A stretch of DNA of 64,000 bases from Corynebacterium sp. ES2730-CONJ (GTDB lineage Bacteria; Actinomycetota; Actinomycetes; Mycobacteriales; Mycobacteriaceae): the NCBI RefSeq assembly GCF_024834055.1, contig NZ_JANUXZ010000001.1:248001-312000 (forward strand). Direction: 5' to 3'. Position 1 is the stretch's first letter; every line of letters begins with the position of its first letter. Shown here piece after piece: positions 44,453 to 53,605 of this stretch. A model generated the notes under the pieces. That model had not been told where the DNA came from. It did no database searches and worked only from the letters and a program-made list of their open reading frames with translations. Made by a program: the position numbers and the translations under genes.

Positions 44453-44462
44453 GGTTCGAACC
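44453..44462. promoter_or_regulatory. Palindrome GGTTCGAACC at the predicted recA start site
   Basis: A perfect 10-bp palindrome that covers the predicted transcription start of recA (about 44459). It contains the TTCGAA core related to the LexA half-site. It may be a second operator; no known factor is assigned. Confidence 0.3.
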
Positions 44463-44465
44463 GTT

Positions 44466-44494
44466 AGTTTACAGGAACATATGTTCGAAAAGAA
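44466..44494 (-). promoter_or_regulatory. recA promoter with embedded LexA (SOS) box
   Basis: Perfect LexA box GAACATATGTTC at 44475-44486 in the 17-base spacer between a weak -35 (TTCTTT, 44489-44494) and a -10 TAAACT (44466-44471), both read on the minus strand. LexA bound there would block RNA polymerase. The leader of recA would be about 140 bases. Confidence 0.7.
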
Positions 44495-44514
44495 ATCTTA
44501 GCGCTCTGTCAACT

Positions 44515-44721
44515 CTAAAGATCTTGACCGAGCCAGCGTTCCTCTGGAATGCGGAAATCGTGACAAAGCCCCCACCAGATTTCTCGCACTTCGGTACCCT
44601 CGGCTAGTAACTGCCGAGCAGTTTTGCCAAATTTTTCGATAACATGACTATCGACCAGCCAGGCACCTTGAGCCGAGCCGAATTCTTCATTAACCAATTG
44701 GTGAAATTCCGTCAATCGCAT
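44515..44721 (-). CDS. DUF3046 family protein
   Basis: A 68-residue protein (MRLTEFHQLVNEEFG ... WWGLCHDFRIPEERWLGQD) that fits the DUF3046 family along its full length. The family is actinobacterial and lies upstream of recA, as Rv2738c does in M. tuberculosis. It contains one cysteine and two conserved tryptophans. Function is unknown. A -10 box TAAACT 6 bases before the ATG indicates a leaderless mRNA. The gap to recA contains the SOS promoter, so the two genes have separate control. Confidence 0.9.
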   Translation of the reverse strand: MRLTEFHQLVNEEFGSAQGAWLVDSHVIEKFGKTARQLLAEGTEVREIWWGLCHDFRIPEERWLGQDL

Positions 44722-44727
44722 AGGGAT

Positions 44728-44733
44728 AGTTTA
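44728..44733 (-). promoter_or_regulatory. -10 box of a probable leaderless promoter for the DUF3046 gene
   Basis: TAAACT lies 6 bases before the ATG at 44721, with no Shine-Dalgarno. Confidence 0.5.
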
Positions 44734-44777
44734 GCCATATATTGAGCGGCTGCTTTTCTTGAACGGCGTTAAATACT

Positions 44778-45359
44778 ATGGTTATGAATATGAATTCGTC
44801 CTCTTCACGCGCAGGCGTCCAAGATCTTGCCTATATTGCTGTATTTACAGCTCTGATCATTGTTCTAGGCTTCGTTGCCATCCCCATCGGTACAGCCGGT
44901 GTGCCTATTGTATTGCAAAACGCTGCCATAATTCTCGCTGGGCTCGTTCTTGGTCCGAAGCGCGGACTTAGCGTAGCTCTGCTTTTCTTGGGCATCGGTC
45001 TACTGAACCTCCCAATCCTAGCGGGGGGACGCACTCTTTTCGCCGCCCTCGCTGGCCCCACAGTGGGCTATCTTGTAGGTTATGTATGCGCTGCATTCGT
45101 GGCAGGTCTCATTGCCTATCGTGCCCCCAATTCAGACCGCGCACGCAGCACACTCTTCATCACTCTGGGTGGTTTCGCCGGCCTATTACTGCAGTATTTC
45201 TTCGGCGTTGTCGGGTTAATGCTGCGCGCTAACATGGATTTGACTGCTGCGGTAGTGGCTCAAGGACCGTTCATTCTTCCTGATATTGCCAAGGTTGTGT
45301 TCATCATCTTCATCGCCCTCGCAGTTCATGCTGCTTTCCCAGACCTCAAGCGTCGATAA
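44778..45359 (+). CDS. bioY: Biotin transporter substrate-binding component BioY
   Basis: A 193-residue integral membrane protein with six hydrophobic segments. The BioY opening LAYIAVFTALIIVLGFVAIPIGTAGVPIVLQN and the segment LAGPTVGYLVGYVCAAFVAG match the S-component family of ECF transporters. It captures biotin at the membrane. The operon bioY-bioM-bioN follows with the ATPase and the coupling protein. There is no biotin synthesis gene in the window, which suggests reliance on uptake. The exact start (44778, 44784 or 44790) is not decided by a Shine-Dalgarno. Confidence 0.94.
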   Translation: MVMNMNSSSSRAGVQDLAYIAVFTALIIVLGFVAIPIGTAGVPIVLQNAAIILAGLVLGPKRGLSVALLFLGIGLLNLPILAGGRTLFAALAGPTVGYLVGYVCAAFVAGLIAYRAPNSDRARSTLFITLGGFAGLLLQYFFGVVGLMLRANMDLTAAVVAQGPFILPDIAKVVFIIFIALAVHAAFPDLKRR

Positions 45360-45424
45360 AACAAGCATTCATTAGCGCTGCTACGGGGACAGCCCTGTGC
45401 AGCGCTTTTAACGAAAGTATCCCC

Positions 45425-46117
45425 ATGAGCGTCATCGCATTCGAGAATGTAACCGTCAACTACGATGATCGGCTCGTGCTTAGTAATATTTCCACCGAGC
45501 TCACTGAGTCGCGCATCGGTATCATAGGGGCAAATGGCGGTGGTAAATCCACTCTAATCCGGCTGATCAACGGTCTCAGCGAAGCCTCGACCGGTACTGT
45601 CACCGTGGATGGGATCGATGTAGCCAAAAAGGGCAAAGAGATTCGCAGAAAAGTAGGTTTTGTCTTTTCGGATGCCGATAATCAGATTGTGATGCCTACT
45701 GTTGCCGAGGATCTTGCTTTTTCTCTGCGCCGCCTCAAGCTTCCCAAAAGCGACCGTCAAAAACGGGTAAAGGACATACTCGAGCAATTTGGCCTGGCTT
45801 CCCACCACGATCACTCGCCGCATCTTCTATCCGGCGGCCAAAAACAGCTCCTCGCTTTAGCTAGTGTCATGATGGTCGAACCAGATATCATAATTGCCGA
45901 CGAGCCTACAACCTTGCTCGATATGCGCAATAGGCTCGAGATAAAGAAGACTTTTGCTCGTCTCCCCCAGCAACTGATCGTGGTTACCCACGACCTAGAT
46001 TTCATTCGCGATTTCGATCGCGTGCTGCTCATTCATGATCATCGAATATATGCTGACGGCAAACCCGAGGACGTCATTGCGAGCTATGAGACTCTCATGC
46101 AGGAGATGACGGCATGA
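45425..46117 (+). CDS. bioM: Energy-coupling factor ATPase BioM
   Basis: A 230-residue ABC ATPase of the ECF group. Walker A GANGGGKST, Q-loop VFSDADNQIVMPTVAED (typical of ECF ATPases), signature LLSGGQKQLLALASV, Walker B IIADEPTTLLD, and H-loop VTHDLDF. It powers biotin import with BioN and BioY. It follows bioY by 65 bases with an AAAG-type Shine-Dalgarno, and its TGA overlaps the bioN ATG. Confidence 0.93.
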   Translation: MSVIAFENVTVNYDDRLVLSNISTELTESRIGIIGANGGGKSTLIRLINGLSEASTGTVTVDGIDVAKKGKEIRRKVGFVFSDADNQIVMPTVAEDLAFSLRRLKLPKSDRQKRVKDILEQFGLASHHDHSPHLLSGGQKQLLALASVMMVEPDIIIADEPTTLLDMRNRLEIKKTFARLPQQLIVVTHDLDFIRDFDRVLLIHDHRIYADGKPEDVIASYETLMQEMTA

Positions 46118-46728
46118 TTCGTTCTGTTCCCCTCGGGGTTTATATCGACCGAGACACGGTCATACATCGCTTGGCTCCCATCTGGAAATTTCTCTTTCTT
46201 TTTATTTTCGTTGTGACCACAACAATCTGGGTGCATAGCGTCTATCTAGCTCTGGTTTTGGTAGGGGCGGGTCTGGCCCTTCATGCTCTCGCTAGAATCC
46301 CTCTTCAGGTGGCTTGGGGCCAACTATGGCCGGCCCTTCCTGTGCTCATCATGCTCGGTCTCTTTCAGGCGTGGCAGCTTGGGATTGCCGAGGGGGCCAG
46401 ATTGGTGCTGGTTATTTTTTCGGCACTAGTGCTCGCTACGCTTTTTACTCTCACCACTCGGCTCGAGGATCTCATGGATTCTCTAGAGTTTTATCTCAGA
46501 CCACTAGCTAGATATGGGATGAATGTAGATGCCATTGTGCTAGCCATCTCACTGACCTTACGTCTGATTCCGGTGATGCTGAGTACCGTCAATGAGGTCC
46601 TCGATGCTCGCAAAGCACGCGGCGCCGATTTCTCGGTCTTAGCTTTTGGAACCCCTGTGATCATCCGGGCTATTCGCCGTGCCCGCGGTATTGCTGATGC
46701 TTTGTGGGCACGAGGAGTTGGAGACTAG
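46114..46728 (+). CDS. bioN: Energy-coupling factor transmembrane protein BioN
   Basis: A 204-residue EcfT-type membrane protein with about five membrane segments, and the C-terminal coupling motifs DARKARGADF and RARGIADALWARG (the Ala-Arg-Gly motifs that contact the ATPase). The ATG overlaps the bioM stop (ATGA), so translation is coupled. It ends the bioYMN operon and is followed by a strong terminator. Confidence 0.92.
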   Translation: MIRSVPLGVYIDRDTVIHRLAPIWKFLFLFIFVVTTTIWVHSVYLALVLVGAGLALHALARIPLQVAWGQLWPALPVLIMLGLFQAWQLGIAEGARLVLVIFSALVLATLFTLTTRLEDLMDSLEFYLRPLARYGMNVDAIVLAISLTLRLIPVMLSTVNEVLDARKARGADFSVLAFGTPVIIRAIRRARGIADALWARGVGD

Positions 46729-46758
46729 AAAAGGTGCCCTTGAAAGGACACCTTTTCT
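46727..46758. terminator. Bidirectional terminator between bioN and pspA
   Basis: AGAAAAGGTG / CACCTTTTCT 10-bp stem with a 12-base inner part. Confidence 0.85.
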
Positions 46759-46773
46759 TCTGCAGACTATTAT

Positions 46774-47562
46774 CTAAGATTCGTCGCGGAGTTCATCAAG
46801 ACGGCGGGTCACGGGGTCGTCTCCGCTAATTGCCTTTTTCTCGCTAGTAGCCATCTCTGCGCGTATCTGCTCGAGACGAGAATGTCCAGCAAGCTGCACT
46901 CCGGCCTGCTCGATTTCGACCATGCGACCACCAACCGAGTTCTCGGCAAGCTCAGCGGTCCCCAGCGCATTGGCATAACGACGCTCGATTTTCTCGCGCA
47001 CCTGATCCAAATTAGGGGTATTACGCGCGGTAATCGAATTCATCGAGGTGATGGAATCAGCCACCTTCTCCTGCATCTTCGCTTGCTCTAATTGGGAAAG
47101 CAGCTTCGTCCGCTCAGCTACCCTCTGCTGCAGGGCCATGGAGTTGCGTTCTACTGCTTTTTTCGCTGCCGTTGCTTGCTGCAGAGCTTGATCATGTAGC
47201 TGCTTAGTATCCTCTACAGATTGCTCTGCGGTTACGAGCTGGGCAGCAAAAGCCTCGGCAGCGTTTTCGTATTCCTGCGCCTTCTGATCGTCGCCAGCAG
47301 CGCGAGACTTATCTGCTAACTGCAGTGCCTGACGCGTATTAGCCTGAAGTTTTTCAATTTCAGCAAGACGCCGATTCAATTGCATTTCCAATTGACGCTG
47401 ATTTCCGATCACTGCCGCAGCTTGTTGCGAGAGTTCCTGGTGCTGGCGCTGGGCATCCTCAATAGCTTGCTGAATTTGAACCTTCGGATCGGCATGCTCT
47501 TCGATTTTGCTATCGAAGAGAGCCATGAGATATTTCCAGCCTTTAGTAAACGGGTTAGCCAT
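46774..47562 (-). CDS. PspA/IM30 family membrane-stress protein
   Basis: A 262-residue protein, almost entirely coiled coil. It begins with a short amphipathic segment and [39 protein letters not shown], the PspA opening, followed by long Gln/Glu/Ala-rich heptads. It binds and protects the cytoplasmic membrane and remodels it as a higher-order assembly. The ClgR regulator and pgsA are just upstream, as in M. tuberculosis (Rv2744c, Rv2745c), where ClgR controls pspA. GAAAGGGG precedes the ATG. Confidence 0.93.
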   Translation of the reverse strand: MANPFTKGWKYLMALFDSKIEEHADPKVQIQQAIEDAQRQHQELSQQAAAVIGNQRQLEMQLNRRLAEIEKLQANTRQALQLADKSRAAGDDQKAQEYENAAEAFAAQLVTAEQSVEDTKQLHDQALQQATAAKKAVERNSMALQQRVAERTKLLSQLEQAKMQEKVADSITSMNSITARNTPNLDQVREKIERRYANALGTAELAENSVGGRMVEIEQAGVQLAGHSRLEQIRAEMATSEKKAISGDDPVTRRLDELRDES

Positions 47563-47654
47563 CGGGAATTAAGCCCCTTTCAGGAACGAGTATTAGTGAT
47601 AAAGATCTGCACGTCCATCTTAGACGATCGCACGCTCTCCTACCTAGAAAGCCT

Positions 47655-47963
47655 TTAGACGCCAACGAGCTCCGGCTCAGCGTTACTGAGCGCCATGGAC
47701 CCAGCAGCCTCAATTAAAACATCGGCAACACTGGTTCCCAGCGCATGACAGACACTAGCCAATAGTTCTGAGGACACCTCTTTGCGTCCACGCTCAAGCT
47801 CTGAGAGGTACCCGGGCGATACTCGTGATATTTCTGCGAGTTCTCGCAGCGTGACACCTCGCTCGGCGCGAAAGGCACGTAGTGCTGCACCAAGAGCTTG
47901 CCGCAGCAGCGGCTCCGAAGCCTTTGGCTTGGGCTTTTCAATAACTGCAGTATATTTCATCAT
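47655..47963 (-). CDS. clgR: XRE-family transcriptional regulator ClgR
   Basis: A 102-residue protein. The helix-turn-helix LRELAEISRVSPGYLSELERG and SELLASVCHALGTSVADVL are diagnostic of ClgR, the regulator of clp protease genes and membrane stress in actinobacteria. The AEISRVSPGYLSE recognition helix is conserved. The start ATG 47963 shares its A with the upstream cinA TGA (TGATG), so translation is coupled. A GTG at 47966 and an ATG at 47960 are also in frame. Confidence 0.93.
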   Translation of the reverse strand: MMKYTAVIEKPKPKASEPLLRQALGAALRAFRAERGVTLRELAEISRVSPGYLSELERGRKEVSSELLASVCHALGTSVADVLIEAAGSMALSNAEPELVGV

Positions 47964-48493
47964 CACTCAGCTAACGTTCTAGCTATCGCAGAAGTTCCCG
48001 AACTAGATTCCAGGAAAATCCTCAAGGCAGCCCTAACAGCTAAATACCGGATGGCGTCGCGGTCGCCGCAAAGATATGAAGCACTACCGAGAATCTGAGC
48101 CGCAGAATATGCGGATACCTGACCTTCTGGGGTAGCTAAACCCACCCATACTTCACCTACGGGGTGACCGTCTTGCTCATCAGGGCCTGCCACTCCGGTG
48201 AGCGCCACTGCCCAATCGCTTCCCACTACATTCCGAGCACCCTGTGCCATAGCTCGTGCGGTATGCGGACTCACCGGCCCGAAATCCTCGAGAATATGCT
48301 GCGGGACATGAGCCAACTGGTGTTTAGTATCAGTGGCATACGTTATCAGGCCCCCGCGAAATACCTGACTTGCCCCGGCAACCCCGGTAATCGTGGCTCC
48401 CAGCAGCCCCGCACTCAGTGATTCACACACACTCAACGTTTGCGAATTGGCGCGCAAACGTGCAACAACGCGGATAGCGAGGTCGGTGTTCAC
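47963..48493 (-). CDS. CinA-family nicotinamide-nucleotide amidohydrolase (PncC-like)
   Basis: A 176-residue protein, the C-terminal CinA/PncC domain only. Signatures are SVCESLSAGLLGATITGVAGASQVFRGG, VSPHTARAMAQGARNVVGSDWAVALTGVAGP, and the GEVWVGL strand. It deamidates nicotinamide mononucleotide in E. coli; the same is inferred here. It overlaps pgsA upstream by 4 bases and clgR downstream by one base, forming a pgsA-cinA-clgR operon. Confidence 0.92.
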   Translation of the reverse strand: MNTDLAIRVVARLRANSQTLSVCESLSAGLLGATITGVAGASQVFRGGLITYATDTKHQLAHVPQHILEDFGPVSPHTARAMAQGARNVVGSDWAVALTGVAGPDEQDGHPVGEVWVGLATPEGQVSAYSAAQILGSASYLCGDRDAIRYLAVRAALRIFLESSSGTSAIARTLAE

Positions 48494-49071
48494 CCCCTAG
48501 CCTTCTTCACCGCAGCGGCGTCGATAAGATACTGCACACCCGTTAGCGCTGTTACTGCCACAGTTATATACATAAATAATGAGACAATGAAGCTCATATA
48601 GTCTGGTAGCGGAATCAAGTAGAGCGCCACCGCCACTGTCTGCAAAACCGTTTTGAATTTTCCACCCTTCGAAGCAGGGACGATGCGACCCTTGCGTAGC
48701 TCCACCATCCGCCACACCGTGATGCCAACTTCCCTGACGAGAATAATAACGGTGACCCAGATAGGGAGAGCGCCTGTAATATTAAGAGAAATAAACGCGC
48801 CCGCCATTAATGTCTTGTCAGCTATGGGATCGGCGATCTTACCAAAATCGGTGATGAGGTTACGCGAGCGAGCGATATCGCCATCTAATTTATCGGTGAT
48901 CATCAGCGCCGCAAAAACCACAAAAGAGGCCCACATCCATCCAGGCCGCGTACTCTCACTGGTGAGGACCAGCCAGACGAAGAGCGGAACAACAATAATC
49001 CTTAAACTAGTAAGAATATTGGGAATATTGAGGTTACTTGGCTTGAGTTGATCGGGGCTGGGAGCATTCAT
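48490..49071 (-). CDS. pgsA: CDP-diacylglycerol-glycerol-3-phosphate 3-phosphatidyltransferase
   Basis: A 193-residue membrane enzyme with the CDP-alcohol phosphotransferase motif: DGDIARSRN at the start and GKIADPIADK at the end (D-G-x2-A-R-x8-G-x3-D-x3-D). About five membrane segments surround it. It makes phosphatidylglycerol phosphate from CDP-diacylglycerol and glycerol 3-phosphate. It is the first gene of the operon with cinA and clgR. TAAAAT ends 8 bases before its ATG, suggesting a leaderless or very short leader. Confidence 0.93.
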   Translation of the reverse strand: MNAPSPDQLKPSNLNIPNILTSLRIIVVPLFVWLVLTSESTRPGWMWASFVVFAALMITDKLDGDIARSRNLITDFGKIADPIADKTLMAGAFISLNITGALPIWVTVIILVREVGITVWRMVELRKGRIVPASKGGKFKTVLQTVAVALYLIPLPDYMSFIVSLFMYITVAVTALTGVQYLIDAAAVKKARG

Positions 49072-49079
49072 ATTTCCCG

Positions 49080-49085
49080 ATTTTA
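49080..49085 (-). promoter_or_regulatory. -10 box before pgsA, possibly leaderless
   Basis: TAAAAT lies 8 bases before the ATG at 49071. GGGA is the only purine-rich stretch between them, so a weak Shine-Dalgarno cannot be excluded. Confidence 0.4.
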
Positions 49086-49119
49086 GCAGCCTCTTTCAGC
49101 TCTCGAAATTGCTGGAGAC

Positions 49120-49125
49120 TAGACT
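49120..49125 (+). promoter_or_regulatory. -10 box of a probable leaderless promoter for the YciI-family gene
   Basis: TAGACT lies 7 bases before the ATG at 49133. This supports 49133 over the upstream in-frame TTG at 49109. Confidence 0.5.
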
Positions 49126-49132
49126 ATTAAAT

Positions 49133-49429
49133 ATGACAGTTTTCGCAGTTGAATACAGCTACTCCCCTACTAGTCCAACCATTGCCGAGATCCGTCCTCA
49201 GCATCGCAGTTTTCTAGCCAAGCTCAAGGAACAAGGAATTCTCATCGGCTCAGGCCCGTATACGGATGGGAAGGGCGGTGCACTTATTATCATCCAGTTA
49301 GCAGATGGAGCCGATCTCAATCAAGCTCGAGAACTTCTCGATCATGATCCCTTCTTCACCTCAGGTGCTCTGGAGAAACGGCACTTCCATACCTGGAATC
49401 CGGTGCTCAATATCTTTGGTAGTGCTTAA
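49133..49429 (+). CDS. YciI family protein
   Basis: A 98-residue protein of the dimeric alpha+beta barrel superfamily. It opens TVFAVEYSYSP and has RPQHRSFLAKLKEQGILIGSGPYTDGKGGALIII, with the His and Asp residues expected for YciI domains, ending LEKRHFHTWNPVLNIFG. The enzymatic role is unknown for most members. It is divergent from pgsA and alone in its unit. Confidence 0.88.
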   Translation: MTVFAVEYSYSPTSPTIAEIRPQHRSFLAKLKEQGILIGSGPYTDGKGGALIIIQLADGADLNQARELLDHDPFFTSGALEKRHFHTWNPVLNIFGSA

Positions 49430-49456
49430 ATATATTTGAATAGAGAAGATATGAAC

Positions 49457-49497
49457 GTGAGAGAGGGCCCGACGTTCACCGTCAGGCCCTCTCTCAC
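49457..49497. terminator. Terminator between the YciI-family gene and terC
   Basis: Long 18-bp stem with one mismatch (GTGAGAGAGGGCCCGACG / CGTCAGGCCCTCTCTCAC) and a 5-base loop between the convergent genes. Confidence 0.85.
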
Positions 49498-49504
49498 TAG
49501 TTAG

Positions 49505-50500
49505 TTATGCTGGGGAGTTTTTCTTCGATTTGATCAGCGAGGCGATAATTGCCACCGCCAAAATTCCCACGATGATGAAAAGGGATGTCAGCGTATCCAC
49601 TTCCACAACACTGACAGGTTCACCGCCGTTGATAAAGGGCACACTATTCTCGTGTAGCGCGTGCAAGATAAGCTTGACGCCGATAAAGGACAAGACCGCC
49701 CCTAGTCCGTAGGAGAGATAAACCAAGCGATCGAGGAGGCCGTCGAGGAGGAAGTACATCTGACGCAAGCCCAATAAAGCCAGCGCATTGGTGGTAAAGA
49801 CAATATAAGGTTCAGTAGTAATTCCATAGATGGCAGGGATTGAATCGAGAGCAAACATAACATCGATCAATCCAATGGCTAAGAGCGCGACGAAAAGAGT
49901 AGTGACCGCGAATTTACCCTTCTTGTGCACGAAGAGGTGGTCACCTTCATAGCCACTCGTAACAGGCACGACTTTTCGTAACATCCGAATGACCCACATA
50001 TCGTCAGGGGCAGTCTCGGGAGCATCGCGAACCTCATCCACAATGAGCTTGATCGCGGTATACAGCAAGAAGATGCCGAAGATATAGAAGACATCTGACC
50101 ACAGGCTGATTAAGGCTGCGCCCGCCAGGATGAAAATCAGTCTCAGAATGAGTGCCAAGGCTATCCCGATGAGCAAGACTTTCTGCTGGTATTTGCGTGG
50201 TACCTTAAAGGATCCCAAGATCAGCGCGAAAACAAATAGGTTATCAACGCTCAGCGCTTTTTCGGTGATATAACCAGTGAAGAATTCGATTCCGTGTTGG
50301 TGGGGATTACCCGGTTCGCCCCAGGTCAGCCACAGAAAACCTCCGAAGGCAACAGCTAGTGCAACATAGAAGGCAGACCACCACGCTGCTTCTTTGAGGG
50401 TCGGTTCGTGGGGGGTGCGAACGTGGGAGTAGAAATCGAAGATAAAAAATCCGCTCACTACAGCACAGGTAATAACCCATGTTAGAAGATTGACTTCCAT
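49505..50500 (-). CDS. TerC family integral membrane protein
   Basis: A 331-residue membrane protein with about nine spans. TerC signatures are LSVDNLFVFALILGSFKVPRKYQ and DVMFALDSIPAIYGITTEPYIVFTTN, including the paired acidic residues in the membrane. Members such as Alx and MeeF export Mn2+. The upstream leader looks like a yybP-ykoY manganese riboswitch, which supports a role in Mn2+ export. The ATG at 50500 follows directly after the leader terminator T-run and is chosen over 50521, which lies inside the hairpin. Confidence 0.93.
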   Translation of the reverse strand: MEVNLLTWVITCAVVSGFFIFDFYSHVRTPHEPTLKEAAWWSAFYVALAVAFGGFLWLTWGEPGNPHQHGIEFFTGYITEKALSVDNLFVFALILGSFKVPRKYQQKVLLIGIALALILRLIFILAGAALISLWSDVFYIFGIFLLYTAIKLIVDEVRDAPETAPDDMWVIRMLRKVVPVTSGYEGDHLFVHKKGKFAVTTLFVALLAIGLIDVMFALDSIPAIYGITTEPYIVFTTNALALLGLRQMYFLLDGLLDRLVYLSYGLGAVLSFIGVKLILHALHENSVPFINGGEPVSVVEVDTLTSLFIIVGILAVAIIASLIKSKKNSPA

Positions 50501-50668
50501 TAAAAAGACCTCCGGTCTCATTCGAGGACAATATTTTTCCGAATAAGCCAGAGGTCTCTCCCAGCCAGCACCAGGTACTAGCCCAACGGAACCGGATCCC
50601 TATAAAGCGTGCTTTATAAATCACGTGCTGACGATTCACGTTGTCACCGGGGTACTCCCCTCCAACGA
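50501..50668 (-). promoter_or_regulatory. Candidate yybP-ykoY manganese riboswitch in the terC leader
   Basis: Reading the minus strand, the leader begins GGAGGGGAGTA and continues with CGTCAGCAC, GGTGCTGGCTGGGAGAGACC, all motif-like for the yybP-ykoY (RF00080) class. It ends with an expression platform: AGACCTCTGG pairs with CCGGAGGTCT to form an intrinsic terminator with TTTTT (50501-50557), and the terC ATG follows immediately. A -10 box TAGCAT lies at 50675-50680. The assignment is from memory of the consensus. Confidence 0.7.
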
Positions 50669-50712
50669 TCTACGATGCTAGCACAGCCATGCAGCGGCCT
50701 AGGATCCGCGCC

Positions 50713-53529
50713 CTAGAAGGCGTTGCCTGTGGGGTTGTAGGTCACAATATTTGTGTCGTCTTCCTCACGCGGCGCTTGCTCGGGATCTGCTCCTTTTAGC
50801 AGCCACAAGATTGATTCTAATTCCTCTGGTTTGGCAATAACTTCCCGAGCTTTCGATCCTTCCGAAGGGCCGACGATATCGCGCGATTCCATAAGATCCA
50901 TCAGCCGGCCTGCCTTGGCAAAACCGATGCGCATCTTGCGCTGCAGCATCGAGGTGGATCCCAGCTGAGAGGTTACTACTAGCTCCACTGCTTGCAGCAG
51001 ATCATCCAGATCGCCTCCGATATCTTCGTCTATATTCTTCTTCGCCTCGGCGGCTTTGTCCTCGGTTACGCCCTCAGTATATTCTGGCTCACCTTGGGAT
51101 TTAGCGGCGTCGACTACTGCTTGTACTTCTTCATCGGTTACATACGCACCTTGAATTCGTTTCGCCCGGCCGCCTTGTGGGATGAACAGACCGTCGCCCA
51201 TGCCGATGAGTTTTTCAGCGCCTGCCTGATCTAAAATCACACGAGAATCGGTCAGGGATGAGGTAGCAAAAGCCAGGCGGGACGGCACATTTGTCTTGAT
51301 GAGCCCAGTCACCACATCTACGGAGGGTCGCTGCGTAGCAAGGACGAGGTGAATACCTGCGGCACGCGCCTTTTGGGTAATGCGCACGATGGACTCTTCG
51401 ATTTCCTTCGGCGCGGTCATCATGAGATCGGCTAGCTCATCGACGATGCACACGATATAGGGATACGGTTTATATTCACGCTGTGAACCCAGTGGAGTCT
51501 GAATTTCGCCATTTTCTACTTTACGGTTGAAGTCCTTGATATGACGCACGCGAGTGGATTTCATATCCATATATCGCTGTTCCATTTCTTCGACCAACCA
51601 TTGCAGTGCAGCAGCGGCTTTCTTTGGCTGGGTAATGATGGGGGTGATTAAGTGCGGAATACCTTCATAGGGCGTAAGCTCCACCATCTTCGGATCCACC
51701 AAAATCAGGCGGACTTCTTCCGGCCGCGCCCTGGTCAGCAGCGATACTAGAAGTGAATTTACAAAAGCAGACTTACCCGAACCTGTGGAACCGGCCACGA
51801 GTAGATGGGGCATCTTCTGGACCGAATGTGCCACAAATTCGCCCTCGATATCCTTGCCTAGTCCCACCAGCATCGGATCATGATCGCCATGGATGGCAGG
51901 TGCGTTGAGGACATCAGCCAGGCGAACTACTTCCCTATCCGCATTGGGGACTTCGATACCTACCAAAGATTTGCCAGGAATTGGGGTGAGCAGCCGTACG
52001 TTATCAGTGGCCACTGCATAGGCTAAATTAGACTGCAGGTTTGTGATCTTCGAAACCTTAACGCCCGGGCCCAATTCGACCTCATATCGAGTCACTGTAG
52101 GCCCTCGGCTCAGTCCCACCACATGGGCGTCCACCTTAAATTCCTCGAAGACCGCACTGATGGCCTCAATCATGCGGTCGTTAGCCGCCGAGTGCCCCTT
52201 AGGCGGCGCCCCGTTCACTAGAAGTTTGGTTGAGGGTACTTCGTAATCAGAGTGAATAATCTGTGGCGCTGAGGCGGGCTCCACGTCCTCTTCGACCGGC
52301 GCGGGGTCTGTATGCTCATCCACGGGACCTATGAGAGTTGGTCGCGAATCAGACGCGGGCGCTGCGGCCTCAGTCGGTTCTGCCATTGGTTGTGAAGCAA
52401 CCACGGGTGCCGCGGACTCGGTCCGTTCTTCCGTTGGCCGGGGCAGAATAACTGTTTGCTCCGAGACCACTGGGAATTCATCGGTTTCCGATGCTTCATT
52501 GACGGGGTAGTTATCCATCGGGCCGCCCCCAAAGAGCGGCTGCGGATTATTTTCTATACGGCGCACACGTTGATACGGTGGTCGGATCTCCGCGGGCGCT
52601 GGGCGAGTTCGGCGAGCGATAGTTGTGTCTTCCTCGGCCTCGGAATATTCATCCTCATCATCCCCGTTGAGTTCGTCGTTCTGATTGCGGCGCTGCTCGA
52701 CAAATTCTGTTGCGGCGTCGATGCACTCTCTGATGCTGATACCTGTGAGCTTGAGCGCGCCGTAGATGATGATGATAAATAGCAGGGGCACGGCGATAAA
52801 GCCGCTAAAGCCCTGCGCCAAAGGCCCACCGATATAAGCACCCAAGGCGCCACCGGCCAACTGGCGCTGCGACCACTTGTCAGGAAGACCGGCGAAAATA
52901 TGGCATAGTCCCAACATTGATAGCACTATCAAGCCACCGCCAAGCACCATGGAACCCTTCATATTAAGGCTGGGCTGCTTCTCAAGCATGACTAATACGG
53001 CAACAACGAGAAGAATAATCGGGAGGATATACGCGCCAGCACCAACGAGAAGGTGTGCCACCGTGGAAATCCACTGCCCAATGGGACCTGCGATGCTTAA
53101 CCATTCAGAAGCCCCGAGAACGATGACTAAACCAATAAGGACGAGTCCGAAGCTGTCTCGGTGAGATTCCTTCTCAGCATCACGTGTATCTTCTTCGAAT
53201 TCCTGGTTCTCGTTGGGGTGGTCTTCGTCCAGAGGATAGAGGTCGTCTTCTTGACCAGCTACGGATCGTGTCAGAGTACCCACGCCGTGGGCTGCTGCTG
53301 AAAAGAGGGTGCCCAGTCCCCCACCCACCGCCTTCAGGGCGGAGCCTGTGCGTTCCTCGGATGATTCAGCCGCACGTCTGGCCGAACGAGCGTAATTGCC
53401 CGAGGCGGCAAATGCCGTTGTGCTCACTCGTCTTTCTGGTGCTCTGCGAGATGATCTGTCACCAGAACGTGAGGGGGGACGTTTAGGTCCGGCCCCTCCG
53501 CGGCTGGAGGAAGTGCTTTTGGCAGTCAT
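50713..53529 (-). CDS. ftsK: DNA translocase FtsK/SpoIIIE
   Basis: A 938-residue protein. Basic N-terminal tail, four membrane segments at about 125-265, an acidic Pro/Glu-rich linker (about 290-430), the alpha/beta motor with Walker [15 protein letters not shown], Walker [17 protein letters not shown] and [15 protein letters not shown], and the gamma DNA-sequence-reading domain at the end ([35 protein letters not shown]). It pumps chromosomal DNA through the division septum. TAAGCT stands 7 bases before the ATG, which suggests a leaderless mRNA. Confidence 0.97.
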   Translation of the reverse strand: MTAKSTSSSRGGAGPKRPPSRSGDRSSRRAPERRVSTTAFAASGNYARSARRAAESSEERTGSALKAVGGGLGTLFSAAAHGVGTLTRSVAGQEDDLYPLDEDHPNENQEFEEDTRDAEKESHRDSFGLVLIGLVIVLGASEWLSIAGPIGQWISTVAHLLVGAGAYILPIILLVVAVLVMLEKQPSLNMKGSMVLGGGLIVLSMLGLCHIFAGLPDKWSQRQLAGGALGAYIGGPLAQGFSGFIAVPLLFIIIIYGALKLTGISIRECIDAATEFVEQRRNQNDELNGDDEDEYSEAEEDTTIARRTRPAPAEIRPPYQRVRRIENNPQPLFGGGPMDNYPVNEASETDEFPVVSEQTVILPRPTEERTESAAPVVASQPMAEPTEAAAPASDSRPTLIGPVDEHTDPAPVEEDVEPASAPQIIHSDYEVPSTKLLVNGAPPKGHSAANDRMIEAISAVFEEFKVDAHVVGLSRGPTVTRYEVELGPGVKVSKITNLQSNLAYAVATDNVRLLTPIPGKSLVGIEVPNADREVVRLADVLNAPAIHGDHDPMLVGLGKDIEGEFVAHSVQKMPHLLVAGSTGSGKSAFVNSLLVSLLTRARPEEVRLILVDPKMVELTPYEGIPHLITPIITQPKKAAAALQWLVEEMEQRYMDMKSTRVRHIKDFNRKVENGEIQTPLGSQREYKPYPYIVCIVDELADLMMTAPKEIEESIVRITQKARAAGIHLVLATQRPSVDVVTGLIKTNVPSRLAFATSSLTDSRVILDQAGAEKLIGMGDGLFIPQGGRAKRIQGAYVTDEEVQAVVDAAKSQGEPEYTEGVTEDKAAEAKKNIDEDIGGDLDDLLQAVELVVTSQLGSTSMLQRKMRIGFAKAGRLMDLMESRDIVGPSEGSKAREVIAKPEELESILWLLKGADPEQAPREEDDTNIVTYNPTGNAF

Positions 53530-53536
53530 GTCTTAA

Positions 53537-53542
53537 AGCTTA
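53537..53542 (-). promoter_or_regulatory. -10 box of a probable leaderless ftsK promoter
   Basis: TAAGCT lies 7 bases before the ATG at 53529. No Shine-Dalgarno is present. Confidence 0.45.
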
Positions 53543-53605
53543 ACCTCAAAAATCACACTATTCACATTTGAAACACTTTCGAACCGTATTTTCCCTCGAT
53601 CAACC

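Noticed and set aside
44445..44465. GGTTCGAACC as a tRNA T-arm
   Set aside because: The flanks do not fold into an acceptor stem or anticodon arm; it lies at the recA start site.
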